Assembly (NCBI GenBank): GCA_015680685.1
Contig: MNCI01027262.1
Span: 912,289-976,288, forward strand
Length of the DNA stretch: 64,000 nt
Origin: Gnetum montanum
Lineage: Eukaryota; Streptophyta; Gnetopsida; Gnetales; Gnetaceae
Reading direction: 5' to 3'
Positions within the stretch are counted from its first letter, which is position 1. Every line of letters starts with the position of its first letter. Below are positions 46,721 to 58,476 of this stretch, piece after piece. The notes under the pieces are model-generated. The model ran no database searches. It saw only the letters and a program-made list of their open reading frames with translations, and was not told where the DNA came from. The translations under genes and the position numbers were made by a program.

Positions 46721-47560
46721 TTATGAGTAGTTGAGTAACCCTATACCTAACCAAACAAATCAAAGGTATTCATGGATGATTCGTTAAATTCCATGAACTT
46801 AGGACTAGTTGGATGCTCTAGATAGTCAAGTGAAAAGATGCTTGTTGTTGTCTTCTCAATCACACTTATGTAATCTCAAGTTGTATTATTAAGTATGATT
46901 GAGACCTATGATTATATTTTTATCATTAAAATATGTAATGTATTAGAATAAAACCTATTTAATATAAGTCAATAAGGTAAATCTAAACTAGCTGAAGCAT
47001 AAAGTATCCATTTCTAATTTTTCATATATGTCTTAAACATGTACAAACATTGCTAGGTTATCAAGTGTTTCACTATTGGGTCTACCAAGTGATTCACTGC
47101 TAGAATTATCAAGTATTAATACTTCTATGCTTGAGATTTGTTATACTTATGTAACTTTGCTAAGTATGATGTAATGAAATATTTAACCAATGATAAGAAA
47201 AATAAATTAATAATTAAAGTAAATTTCAAGAAATAAAATGAAACTATTAGCTAAGTACTACAATCGATGGAATAAATCTTGATTTTATCGTTATCATGCT
47301 AATTTATCTAGGCATTATGAATTCAAATAAAACTCTGTACAATCTATCCAATCCACATTGTGGGTTCTCAAAGAATAAATAATTTTAACTTTAACAAAAT
47401 AAAAATATAATATTTTTCCTACAAAGTGATAAAGATGTACCATACATGTCTTGGTTGTGCACATTTATATAGGCATTAATGTAGACTATGTTAACACTTG
47501 ATACAGTAAGGGCTACATCAATGTTGATGTATCAATGCAGTTAATCAATAATTTTCATTA
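46721..47560 (-). repeat. E5 5' LTR
   Basis: It is 840 bp, starting TTATGAGTAGTTGAG and ending TTTTCATTA. Both ends have drifted from TGATGAG/CATCA. It pairs with the split left LTR. Confidence 0.85.
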
Positions 47561-50023
47561 AGGATGTTTTGTAATAATTTATAATGTTAATTATTTTATA
47601 TTAGGTATTGCATGTTAGATTTATATTGTAGTGTTGTTATGTTCATCTTATCCATAATCCAAATGCATTTCAACCATTTTGCTAAATTCTAAGTCCTTAT
47701 CATTTTATGAGTTTTTAGTTATTTGACCTAGGGTTGGACCCCTTACTATGCCATTCACTTATTATAAAATTTTATTTTAATTTAAATATATGTAATTATC
47801 TTCTAAGTTGTTGTGGTGACCTCACTAATGTCTCATGTTAATTGTCGATTGTTTTAGGATTGTCTCATATTATTTCCTTGCTTTTTTAGGTTTTGTGTTC
47901 AAACCATGAGTCTACTATGGGTTATGATGAGATTATTAATGCTAATAATGAGTCAATTCATGGTCTCCCACCATGGGTTGTGAAAAGATCATGGTCAATC
48001 CTAAGTCATTTGCTACATTTTCTAGTCTCTATTTTTGACAAACCTATAATTCCACAAGTTGTTATCATCCATCATGAGTTGTGGCAAAGTTATGATAAAA
48101 TATTTCTTACTATTTTAGTCATTTCAAATCATTTCTTAAGATTTGATATTGATCACCATCATGGTCAAGTCATGATATAACCACTATGAGTCATGGTCAA
48201 GCATTTTTACAATAGTTTTAGTTGATGATTTATTTGTAGAAACTATAAGTCATGATTTAATCATGATGAGGTCATGATCTCTTAATTTTTTTCCCAAGTT
48301 AGTCTTACCATTAGAACTTAGTTCAACATGTTTTGATGAATTTAGAATTTGTGCAATACTATTTGGTAGTTTTAGATGATGTTGGTTTGTTGGTATCAAA
48401 CATGAACTCAATTATTAATTCTAGTATAGGTTTTGAGGTTTTGGACTTATTAGCTATTATTTTTGTCCCTCCACCATCAATTTCTAGTATGTACTTGTTT
48501 GAGTATTCATATGGTTATTGTTTGTTAGGACCTAGCATTAAGTTATGTGGCTAGTTGATAATGGGCTCCTTGGAAATTTTTGGTATATAACCCTTATTAA
48601 AATGCATTAGTGTGACTTTTATTATAGGCTTGATATTACATAAGAGGGTGATCCATGGCTCAGTATTGCATTGTTAGATGCCTCTAGAACATTATAGGTG
48701 AGTTTTGAATGACACCTCTAGGATTGGTATTTTGGTTTGATAGTAAGAAATAAATTCATGTCATGGTAGTTTGACATTTGATTTTGAAATTTAGAAAAGT
48801 ACTTATGACAAAAATTTTCACATTGGAAATTGAGTGTGGTGCATGCTAGTATTCTTGTTTGCAAATTGATGGATTTGAGTGGAAAAATTCTATTTGATTA
48901 GATTTTCATTTAACATTTGGAATCATGTATGTTAGTCACTCTATGATTCTTAGATTATTTACACTTACTGATATGTATTATAGGTTAGCATGTGTTCACC
49001 TAGCTACCATGACACTTATACTCAACATAATTAGAGGAGGTACTAAGGTTTCTCACTTAGTGTGTACTAATGACCTCCCCCTAACCCTTGACCCCTCCTC
49101 TTTCAATCTTATTTTTGAGTCATCAATTCTAGATGAAATGAGGAGATATCTATTATTACTATTGATCTTTGGATTTTATTCATATTTACTTTGCAATATT
49201 ATTTTATTTATCTCTTATTATTATTATGATATTTTTTGATCATTTATCATATTACTCTTTTCATGCATTATGTATTTGAATTATAAATGTTTCTTATATG
49301 GTTGAACATGTTTTAGTATTGCTAGATATTTATGATGATATTATAGATTTTTAGATTTATATTTCATCTATATTTTTTAATTTAGCTTTAGTTCATAGTC
49401 CTTTTGTATATTCATATTAATTAATTCTATTCTTATCTTCAATTGTTAATGTTTCTTGCCTTTCTTTTAGCAATGAATTCATTACATTTTCTCTCACTTC
49501 CTTATCACTATGATAGTTTATTTTAATTTCTAGTTTCTTTTTCCATGATTAATTCATTCATCAAGTGTTTTGTACCTAACATAATGCTCTCTAACCTAAG
49601 GCTAGGAAGGAGGATGTTATAATTGCTCTAGTTCCCTAATGTATCAAATCTCTTTTGAATTTTATTTAGGTTTTATTAATAAAATTGACTAGATATGAGT
49701 TTTCAACCAATGTCTCTTTGAATTAATCCCATGTTCTTATAGATCTACATATCCTAACTATTTTTTATTGGAGAATGCCAAGCTAGAAAATTTTTGCAAT
49801 TCTATCCAAGAATTAGATAATTATATGGGATTGTTTTTTCTTGGTGGACTTACACATTTCGAAGAAATTATTCATCATAAAGGGAAAAGCATCAATAACT
49901 GTATCATCTCTATCATCCTCATAAATTATTGGCTCATTTACTCAGAACTTAGAAATCAACTAACTTGGTCTTGTTGTCAATGTCCTTGCTTGCATAACCA
50001 ATTGATTTTTTGAGTACTCAATC
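47561..50023. other. Spacer between E5 and E2 without an identified gene
   Basis: AT-rich, with open frames of 73-104 codons on plus (47893-48180, 48333-48554, 48925-49239, 49768-50013) and no motif. 48000-48280 is full of the palindromic word TCATGAT/ATCATGA in many spacings. GGAAGGAGGATGTTATAATTG near 49605-49625 resembles a gypsy polypurine tract and LTR start, but no partner was found. Confidence 0.4.
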
Positions 50024-50890
50024 TAGAACGGGTTCACTCCATTTGTTTTAACCTTTAATCCCAATAAATCAAGATATTATGAAAAATATTTCAATTTTAT
50101 AAAATATAAGAAAACTACCTATCTTCAATTAGTGTAAAGAATATTCCAAAAATAGTGGTTCCACAATTCAATTCAACACTAATCATTCACACACATTAAA
50201 ATGACATTGTAGAGAATGAGGCTCTACAACCATATAATGATTGTTCTTAATGCAAGGCACAATTGAATGAGATCTCTCCCACAAATATAGGATTGAGATC
50301 CAAACACACACAACATTCACAAGTGACACAAAGGCTAAACACGCATAAGTAGCCATAGAGATATAATCTCAAACACGTGCTCTGATGTGACTCTCCATTT
50401 TTAAAAACATAAAACACATACAATATTTATTGGAAATTAAAGACAAGAAACCTAGAAATCTTTTCTCATGCTTAAGTTGGATAGTTTTAGCTATTTCTAT
50501 TCTTTTTTCAAATTTTTTGGATTTTTTCTAACTTGAAACTTCCAACATAGAAGTTTTGCCACTTGTACAGGTTATCTTTAGGCTTGGAGAGACATCTTTC
50601 TTAAACATAAAAATTTTAGGAGAGATGTCTCTAGGATTTGGGAGACATCTTTAATTCATATGAGACATCATCACTTTGACAAATATGTCTTAGATATGGG
50701 AGAGACATCCAACCTAAGATATCTCAATTCTAAGAGAGACCTCTCCTTCACTTTATAAACATCTCATATGAAGGCTTAGATCTTAGCAAAAATGTCTATT
50801 GCACTTCCAAGATGTCTCCTAGCATTCACCACTTGTAGAAATCATCTATAGGGGAAGAAAAGGGGGATTCAAAGAGTTTTTCCTACACCA
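50024..50890 (-). repeat. E2 3' LTR
   Basis: The left end (GAACGGGTTCACTCC...) aligns with 62943-63144 for about 200 bases. The right end TCCTACACCA abuts a purine tract (minus strand AAAGGGTGGGAGAGT). It contains several near-repeats of GAGACATCT / AGATGTCTC between 50590 and 50820. End positions are good to a few bases. Confidence 0.75.
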
Positions 50891-50905
50891 ACTCTCCCAC
50901 CCTTT
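50891..50905 (-). promoter_or_regulatory. E2 polypurine tract
   Basis: It reads AAAGGGTGGGAGAGT on the minus strand, just before the LTR start TGGTGTAGG. Confidence 0.7.
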
Positions 50906-50979
50906 AAAAATTAAATTTTTGTAAATAAGGAAGCAGGGGTATAGGTGATTCCCCACTCAACAAATTTGGTCTCATAAAC

Positions 50980-51342
50980 TCATATAGTATCATTAGTAGT
51001 TTGATCCTCCCAATGGATCAAGTACTCATGTCTCTTCACTTCACGAGTGCTAGAAGCTTCTCCTCTCTTATGTATAATTACCTTCCTCTCCATTGAAGGA
51101 TTGGATTTGTTAATAACTTCCTTTAACTCATCAATGATACCCTGTATGATTTCATCATCTATCAGCCCATGGTAATGCACAAGATCTATAACATTAAATT
51201 TAAAAGACATACTCACATTGTTTGGTGGGTCAATTTCAAAAGCATTATTATTAATTTGGATCTTTATCTTGAAAGAATCCATTTTCTTGGCTTTCAACTC
51301 TGAGAAGTTGATACCCTTTAATCTCTTCTTCTTCAAGTGCAT
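50980..51342 (-). pseudogene. E2 integrase C-terminus with chromodomain-like end
   Basis: The 120-codon frame ends with ...REVKRHEYLIHWEDQTTNDTI, matching the ...YLVKWKG....TWE core of retroelement chromodomains, with the aromatic Tyr and Trp kept. The upstream part is the linker rich in Lys and Asn. In chromoviruses this domain guides insertion into heterochromatin. Confidence 0.65.
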
Positions 51343-51479
51343 CCAAACTATATCACCAATAGCAAATTAAGGCTTTTGCTTACCCTCATTCCTCTTGAGG
51401 ACTCTCTTTAGCCTTCTTCTCAAGATTCGCCTTCACTTTTGCATGAAGATCCCTCATCTCTCACAAAAAATTAGCACTT

Positions 51480-52148
51480 AGTTAAGCTTCTCCCTTAAAT
51501 CTCCTCACATTATCCACCATCTCTGGGTAAAAACTAGAATTCACCTCAAATGAACTTTTTTCAATAGCAACATGAAAAGCATTATTATAAGAAAATTCAT
51601 CATGACATAAAAAAATTTCCCACCAATTTTGTTGTCCATCACATAAACACCTTAAAATATTTAGCAAAGGTTTATTAACCTCCTTTGTTTGGCTATTAGA
51701 TTATGGATGCTATGCACTAGAAAAAATTAACTTTGTTCCTAAAATATTCCAAAGGGAGCTTAAAAAATAGCTAGTATACTTGGAGTTTCTATTACTAACA
51801 ATACTGAAAGGAATCCCATTCAACTTCATAACATGCTAAAAAAAAAATTTGCAACATGAGAAGCATCACTCACCTTTTTGCAAAGAATGAAGTGTGCCAT
51901 CTTGGAGAACCTATTCACCAGAGTAAAGATAGTATTATTTCCACTTTTGGTCATTGGAATCCCACTCATAAACTTCATTGGCATACTTTTCCATGAACTC
52001 TTGGGAATTGGTAAAGGCATATAATGTCCATTCAAACATTTATCTCCTTTTAAGTTTTGACATGTCAAACATTCCTTCATAAATTTGGAAACTTTATATG
52101 TCATTCTAGGCCAAAAATAGTACCCACCCATAAGTTCAAATGCCTTAT
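51480..52148 (-). pseudogene. E2 integrase core, part left of E1
   Basis: The reading includes GGYYFWPRM, CLTCQNLKGDK, MPLPIPKSSW, VNRFSKMAHFI and, after a frame change, IVSNRNSKYTS, YHPQSNSQTKEVN and FSYNNAFHVAIEKSSFEV. Family positions of the first two catalytic Asp are Lys (MKFMSG) and Asn (codon 51791-51793). The ORF seen to start at 52185 takes its first residues from the E1 LTR and is a chimera; E2 sequence stops at 52148. Confidence 0.85.
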
Positions 52149-53082
52149 TGATGAGATGCGATTCACATGAGCTGCGATATCGCATCGTCCCCTACGATAT
52201 CACTTACGCGATATCATGGTCCGCCGCCATATCTATAAATAAGAGGTAGCACTCCCCTTATTCCTCATCCTAGGCTAGAAGTAGGGAAACTCTAGCAGAT
52301 TGATCACTCCAGAGATAGAATATTTTCCATGTGCCCACAGTAGGAGTCCCCAAGTGAACGGATCTTTATTCGAGCAACATTGTACCTGAATGCAAGTTGT
52401 ATACAACAATAAAGATGAGCTTTGTGGATAAACCTTGCAGTGCATGGAATAGGATTTATTACCTATTATTTATTACCCTGCAGTATTGTGGCATGAGTAT
52501 GACTTGATTACGAGAATTTACAGATGTGTACAGCTAATCAAGGAATCAGCTGCTCATCGTGATTAGTCTCTCTCACCCTTATCTCCTAGAATGCGGGATA
52601 AGTAAGACTTCATTAAGAGCATTCAAGGATGTGTACGGATAGCCAAGGAATGGATTCTTATCACGTTTAGGCTAGTTAAGTGCCTTAGTATGACCACTTC
52701 GAGCAAGTGCGTTATGCGTGGTGATCCCAGTAACGATTAGCGTTTGGTAGCCATAGTTGCAAAGTTTAGGGTGTGTACGGTAACTGGGAATGGATGCTAA
52801 CACTAGTTAATTTAGACTTAGTCATTAGTTAGAGTTAGTTAGTTTCTCAACCCTTCACCTCGATAGCATAGGAGAAAAACATAAAAAACCATAAAAATCA
52901 TATACCTCAGACTTGCTTAACCGTACACCATGACACATACAAGTAAGTCTAGGAAGACAACGAATGATTAACCCCAAGTGTTCTATGGGGCATGTAGGAA
53001 TTTAGTTTGTGAAGTTTGACCAGATCGTGCATGCTACGCTCGTTTCGTACGGTTGAGTGTAGGGGTACCTCGCCACTCATCA
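52149..53082 (+). repeat. E1 5' LTR
   Basis: It is 934 bp, TGATGAG...CTCATCA. The U3 start has three GATATC palindromes (52176-52217), the TATA box TATAAATAA is at 52234-52242 and AATAAA at 52408-52413. It would direct transcription of the element. Confidence 0.95.
52234..52242 (+). promoter_or_regulatory. TATA box of E1 5' LTR
   Basis: CTATAAATAAGAGG lies directly downstream of the palindrome array. It is conserved in the 3' LTR (58561-58570) and, reversed, in the E4, E6 and solo LTRs. Confidence 0.75.
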
Positions 53083-53083
53083 T

Positions 53084-53103
53084 TGGCGTCGTTGCTAGGG
53101 ACT
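53084..53103 (+). promoter_or_regulatory. E1 primer-binding site, tRNA-Asp type
   Basis: TGGCGTCGTTGCTAGGGACT lies one base from the LTR. It differs from TGGCGCCGTTGCCGGGGA at three positions, all transitions. Confidence 0.88.
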
Positions 53104-53224
53104 AATTGTTTGTGCACCATATAGAACATAAAAGATATCACTCACATCGTTGAGAGCCTAAAAGAACCTTCGGGTTAATCAAGATAAAAAATTATATAAT
53201 GGTAAAATTAGCATACCAATAAAA

Positions 53225-55620
53225 ATTTCTTCTTCTCATAAGAGCAACTAACCACCTAAGGACCATACACGAGATAGTCGGCAACATAAAACACATAGCC
53301 GAAATCAGCCAAGTCCTAAACAATATAAGATAGCTTATACTCATCCCAATGAGTATATTCCCAAGTTTACTTTTATCCTACATGAAGATGAATAGCTACG
53401 ATGGAGATATTTGCAAGGTAACATCGTGTTACCCCCAGATCAATCACTCCCTAACATGCTATTCCATGGCTTGGCACAGATTGACATGCAAGAACTATTT
53501 GCTAAATACGTTGCTGAAGATTTTAACATGAGGGATTATTATCCCAAAAATGCACAACGTATGAGGGACTTAAGGTAGGAGAGTCAACATACTTTTCTGA
53601 AGGGAAAAGCCCCACACATCCTTAGCGAAATAGGAGATGAGGAACCCCTTATCATGGGTTCTCTAACAAATGATGTTCCCCCTCCTAATGATGGTGAGGA
53701 GGTTGGGTATCAGAACCTACAATCAATGGTACATATCCCTAGTTCTGATGTATGTGAACACCAATTGTTCATAGAGGGAACAACCACTCATGCTAAGGAT
53801 GAGCACTTAGATCGTCATCACAATCGGGGCTGATGCAGCCGAAGAGAAGGCAAGAAAAATCATCATGACGATGGTTCCCCTTCTTCTTCTCCTTCATCCC
53901 ATCATTCAACCTCTCCTTCCACATCTGGGTGCAGCCATCATGAACACAATGGAGAGCATAAAGGTAGGAAAGACAAGAGACCTTGATGGAAAAGTCGAGA
54001 GAGAGAGGACAAGGGCAAGGATGTAGGGAGAGTAGGGAATAATAAAGACATCACAAGCATCATGAAAGAGATGATCATGACGAGCCCCTACTCGCAACCT
54101 GAAGTATGCTTGACATAACAGAGGTAGTTAGGATTCCCACAAGGCATTTAAAAGATAGTCGGATCAAGCATTTAGACATGAACAACATCCCACGATTTGA
54201 AGGGGGATATAACATAGATCCACAAAATCATTTATAGGGATTCCACGATGCCTGTGCCTTGCAGAATATAGAAAATGAGTGACAGAAGCTTAAGTTATTC
54301 CCAAGGACACTCACCAAAGAAGTAGAGAGTTGGTACCAGTGCTTAGAACCAGAAACCATTAGGAGGTGGAGTACGATGCTAGAATTGTTCAACGAAAAGT
54401 ATCAAACATACTTGAGAGTGTCCAATTTGTGTAAGTAGATCCAAGGATGGAAACAAGGCCATTATGACCCCTTGGATGCTACCATGGACCACTACTACAC
54501 ATTGTTACATCGTTCCCCAGGCCATGGGTATGCTCAGAGGGATCAACTTCTCCACATCGTGGATGGGCTAAGGCATGAAACTAGAAGAACCCTTGGAACT
54601 TATACCCAAGGGAGACTCTCACAACATGGATCCCATAAAGTACATAGCTTGTTGGATCAAGTAGTAAAAGAAGAAGGTGAGCTACGAAAAAAGGAAAGTG
54701 TGGAAGAATACAACCGTGATCCATCCCTTTGAAAGAGGGGAGTGAAATTTTGTGATGAGGAGGATGAGTCATCACTCAAAGAGTTGGTGAACTAGAAAAC
54801 CTTGCTGATCCAAAAATTAACAACTAAAGTACTAGCTAAGATGGACCAATTGTGGGATTCTTTAGACTCCAGACTTGAAAGCATCTTGAAAATTGTAGAG
54901 GAGTCTAAGGAGGAATGAAGTAGTGACAAAGGTAAAGCAGAGCGGAGAGATTCAGACCCTACACATAACAAGGGTAAAGGGAAAATCATTATCTCCGATG
55001 AGGCTATGGACTTTGACACAGATGATGATGGTGGATGTGAGATCTACCACTATGACCATCCTAAGGGATGTTGTCCAATTATCTCACATCTACAGGAGTC
55101 TGGGGTGTATGCGCTAAATCCAAGAATTAACCAATGGCAAACACCCCGCAGGTTACCTTATCCACAAGGTAACCTAAGGCAATTCCACCAACCACTAATG
55201 TATTATCCAAGTAGAAATCCACGACAGCCCATTGGACAACATCAGCAGTGGCAATACCCACAGTCATGGGGGATGCCATTGTCAACACAACAGTACCCCT
55301 ACCGGCAGCCCGATCCTTATGGTTATTATGTGCAATAGCCGGTTTCTCTAGGTGACTTTATGGGTCACACAACTCCCCAACATCACTACCAAGTTTAGGA
55401 GTATTTTAGGAGGACTCCTTCTCCTCCGAGAGACATCTCACACTCATCCCATCCTCCAAATCCATTCGTACCTCTTCCACTTGTAGTTCCCACAACACTT
55501 TCTGCTCCAACAATGCAAGGGAAACTTCCTCCTCAACCATAGCAATGTCATGCTACGAGAGCTATAAATATTCAACCTGCTGCTGGTTCTGACAACTGTA
55601 AAAAGAGAAGACCCTACTTT
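53225..55620 (+). pseudogene. E1 gag
   Basis: The start codon equivalent to the E4 ATG is ATT at 53225. From about 54115 a continuous gag core is readable (RIKHLDMNNIPRFEGGYNIDPQNHL, LKLFPRTLTKEVESWY), with premature stops at sites where E4 or the family has Gln or Trp. 54472-54732 continues with MDHYYTLLHRSPGHGY and a charged helix. The C-terminal part (55006-55338) has CEIYHYDHPKGC, a zinc-knuckle variant with one Cys lost, then a Pro/Gln/Tyr-rich tail. This would have been the capsid/nucleocapsid protein. Confidence 0.85.
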
Positions 55621-55668
55621 AGAACCATAAGCCCAGAAAAACTCTCACAAGAACAAGCGGTTGAGCCC

Positions 55669-56440
55669 ATGTACACTCCTCCATCATCTAACACTTTGGA
55701 GCACCCTTCCATCCAAAATCAGAGCTTAACGCATACGGCTATGTTAACACATACTGTAACCAACTGGATCCAGGTAGGCCACCTTCCCACGAAACTAACT
55801 AACCCTAAGAGTCCCTTAATCTACATTCAAGTTGCCGGAAATGAACCACATAGGGCTCTTCTTGACTCAGGTTCTGGAGTCAACTTAATTTCACAAGAGA
55901 TGTATCACTCCTGGAACCTGCCACAACTCAATAAGAGCAACATCCAACTAGAGCTGGCAAACCAATCCATCACCATTCCCTTGGGATTGGTGGAGGACAT
56001 CATTACTACTATGTGTGGTTGGTCCTACCCAGCTGATTTTCTGGTAATGGGAAGGGCATGGCTAGGTACAGTAGACACTTACCTTAGGATCCGCTATCTT
56101 TCCATGGAAATCTCTAAGATAAATATTTATGGAAAGATCAAGAAGAGGAAAGTTCCATGCATCACATATAGTGATTCATCGGGTGATGACATGGAGGAAA
56201 TACCTCCATGCAGCAAGTGTGCCCTTGAAACTTTGAAACAAAGATGCCTGTATGTAGCAACCACACAACCAGTAATAGACACCTCATGGTTGACAACTAC
56301 TCAAAGGAGTAGAAAAATATGCATGGAACAAACTGAGGAGACAAGCCATGCCAACAATAAAGGCATAGACACATTGGAATATGAGCATCGCCAACTTCCA
56401 TCCCTCAACCTAAGAACATTAGTTGGGAGAAGTTGGGCAC
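55669..56440 (+). CDS. E1 aspartic protease (longest open frame of the element)
   Basis: The open frame 55669-56700 encodes 343 residues. Residues ~60-75 hold the active-site LLDSGSGVNLIS, and GRAWLG follows near residue 125. Compared with E4, about 13 residues before GRAWLG (IQVNNGKGDFPII) are missing in frame, removing a strand of the fold next to the flap. The frame then runs across the deletion junction into an unrelated Phe/Cys-rich tail made by a T-rich repeat, so only the first ~250 codons are retroviral. Autonomy is impossible, and activity is doubtful because of the internal deletion. Confidence 0.75.
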
Positions 56441-57430
56441 TTCTTAGAAATTCAAATAGATGCTCGTTATTTTGGATTCTCCCTTACAACTTAGTCATGG
56501 GGGAGATGGCCACCTATGCTAATCATATGGGGCCCTCAGTTCTTTTAAGTTTTTGTTTTACATGTTTTTGTTTTCCAAGTTTTTGTTTTACACATTTTTG
56601 TTTTACAATTTTTTTTAACTTTTCTTGTTTTTGTTTTACAACATCATTATACTTTTCTATTTGTGTTTGTGTCTGCATGTGTGCGCCATGCACCATGTAA
56701 GTTTGTCACCCAATAAGTGTTCGGAATGATGATATGAACTATTTTCATATTGATTGCTAATGTTTGGTTTTTACCTTTAAGTCACAATGTTGATACTAAG
56801 GTATGTATCTTTTGATATGGCAGGCAATGAGTTCACTCCATTTATCCCTCCACCAAGTTCTATGGTCTCTCTTAGCTTGGAAATGTATAGTCCCCTTCTA
56901 ATAAGAACTTTAACGAATCGATGACTGGGCATTTCTCAAACTAAGGAAGGACTCAAGGATTGAAATGGGTGTGAATTCAAGGGAACTTGATGCATTTGTG
57001 TTGGCCATTCTCTTGGGTGCTTGGATGTTTTCTTCTTGAGTTTTCTTGCTATTCCAATGTTACCCAATTATCGGAAGCTAAGAAAATAAAAATAATCAAG
57101 TCTTTGCATGTTGTGGTTCTCACGCATAAAAACACAAAACCAAAAAAAAACAAAAAAGAAGAGAAAGAGAGAGAGAGAAAAGTGAGAATTCAAAGAACAT
57201 CCCTTAGACGAAATAAACTTGGGCTATAAGCACTGGTTATGGAACCAAAAGTGTTCCCTCTAACTAAGGCCCTTCTCACTTCCCATACTCTCATTTATTT
57301 CGTTGGAATGGTGGTGGCTCGTTGGAGATGCATCCTTGTTATCCAAGTGGATGGTTTGGTCGAATGCATTGATGCGAAGTCACTAGATGTGGTTCATTTG
57401 AGGTTGGAGTGGGAATGAGAATTGCTAAGT
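56441..57430 (+). other. E1 deletion junction and 3' noncoding part
   Basis: Just after KFKQ-equivalent codons (about 56455) the sequence switches to CTCGTTATTTTGGATTCTCC..., which aligns with E4 at 23350-23310, past integrase. It contains CATGGGGGAGATGG (56496-56508), a T-rich tract built of TTTTGTTTTACA words (56546-56645), and 57225-57420, which aligns with E4 22440-22640. Confidence 0.7.
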
Positions 57431-58465
57431 CACATTAATCATAAAATTCACAAGGGATTGTACACCACCTTGTTCTTGGGATTCCATTCCATTCTCTTCT
57501 CTCCACCCTTCTCTCCATTGTTCACCTCATTGTTGGCTATATCATTAGTGTATATATTTTGGTTGATGAATTGTTTTCTTTTCGATAAATTCTTGTGGTC
57601 AAGACTTTAACTCTTGTTCCAAATGAAATTCCCAAAGCCTATAGACTCTTTGAATGTAGGTTTGTTAGGGCACTAAGGGCATGAGCCTGCTTTGGGGATG
57701 ACCCACTAACATTCCTATTTGATGCATCTGTTAACTTCTTTTCCCTAACATTTTTGCAATTAATTTTATCTTGTTCATTACCATCTTGACATCCATTTCC
57801 TCAATGCTATAGTTGTCCCTTTTCATCTATCCTTCTTACTCCTTTTCTTTCTCCATTTTAACGCTACCGGAGGTTCGTGATTAGTCATGGGGGTACGAGG
57901 CCCGATATTTTTGATTTTTTCCTAGCCCCAATTATTTTTGATTTTCTTCCTAACCCCTACACCTTTCGTAGTCATCAGTAATATATCTCCCAATCCATAT
58001 CAGCCATACCACAACCTGGCCAATGAACTTACACCGAAGCAAGGTATCAATTACATGATGATTCATTTACCCTTGCTAATATAAGATTGTGTTGTGTGTT
58101 CAGATGGTGATCATACAACAACGGATTTGATCTGCAGAAAACACTTGGAATGGAGCCATGATGGAAGTAGCTATGCAAGGAGCAAGATCAATGGAGCACT
58201 TACAGATGGACAACGATAGGCGCAATCTGGGCATTGGTAGGAGCAAGACTTCTTCTCTCTTCTTCTTTCCTCTTTTCTCTCAGCTACCAAATGTGGCCTG
58301 ATGTCAATGTAATAAGGTGTTCACCCTTGGTGTCATGAACACCAGTTTTGTCAAGTCTTGTAATGATGATATGTTCACATGTCATCCCATTAGTTTCATT
58401 TCCCTCAATAATTCCATACCTTCCCGATATTATTGTAAGGAACTTAAGGATGAGTTTTCATTCAG
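57431..58465 (+). other. E1-specific 3' region
   Basis: About 1 kb not found in E4. No gene (short frames at 57422-57610 and 58317-58523 only). It includes AGTCATGGGGGTACGAGG at 57883-57900, which copies the terminal PPT. Confidence 0.5.
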
Positions 58466-58476
58466 TCATGGGGGTA
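58466..58476 (+). promoter_or_regulatory. E1 polypurine tract
   Basis: CATGGGGGTA is followed by the LTR start TGATGAG. Confidence 0.85.

Larger units (their letters stand above)
21504..47560 (-). mobile_element. E5: old Athila-like Ty3/gypsy element, host of E4 and E6
   Basis: On the minus strand the order is: 5' LTR 47560-46721, PBS 46719-46700, gag ~46600-44200, protease split by E6 (~43972 and 39521-38850), RT ~38550-37700, RNase H ~37650-37300, integrase ~37250-36090, a long extra ORF ~33750-31340, PPT 31113-31106, and a 3' LTR (31105-30331 plus 21598-21504) split by E4. Without its guests it is about 12.9 kb. All ORFs are broken by frameshifts and stops, and it is the most decayed Athila-type copy here. 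The outer left LTR end lacks its first ~13 bases at the junction with copy B, and no TSD was found (right flank AGGAT). Confidence 0.85.

Noticed and set aside
47561-47565. AGGAT as target-site duplication for E5
   Set aside because: The left edge of E5 is a recombination junction lacking the LTR tip, so no matching pentamer can be assigned.
47893-49239. Three plus-strand ORFs of 73-104 codons as genes
   Set aside because: No recognised motif, AT-rich composition, no splice context or neighbours that support them.
56450-56700. Hydrophobic Phe/Cys-rich C-terminus of the E1 343-residue frame as a membrane domain
   Set aside because: It is the translation of a TTTTGTTTTACA repeat beyond the deletion junction. 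The equivalent E4 segment is noncoding.
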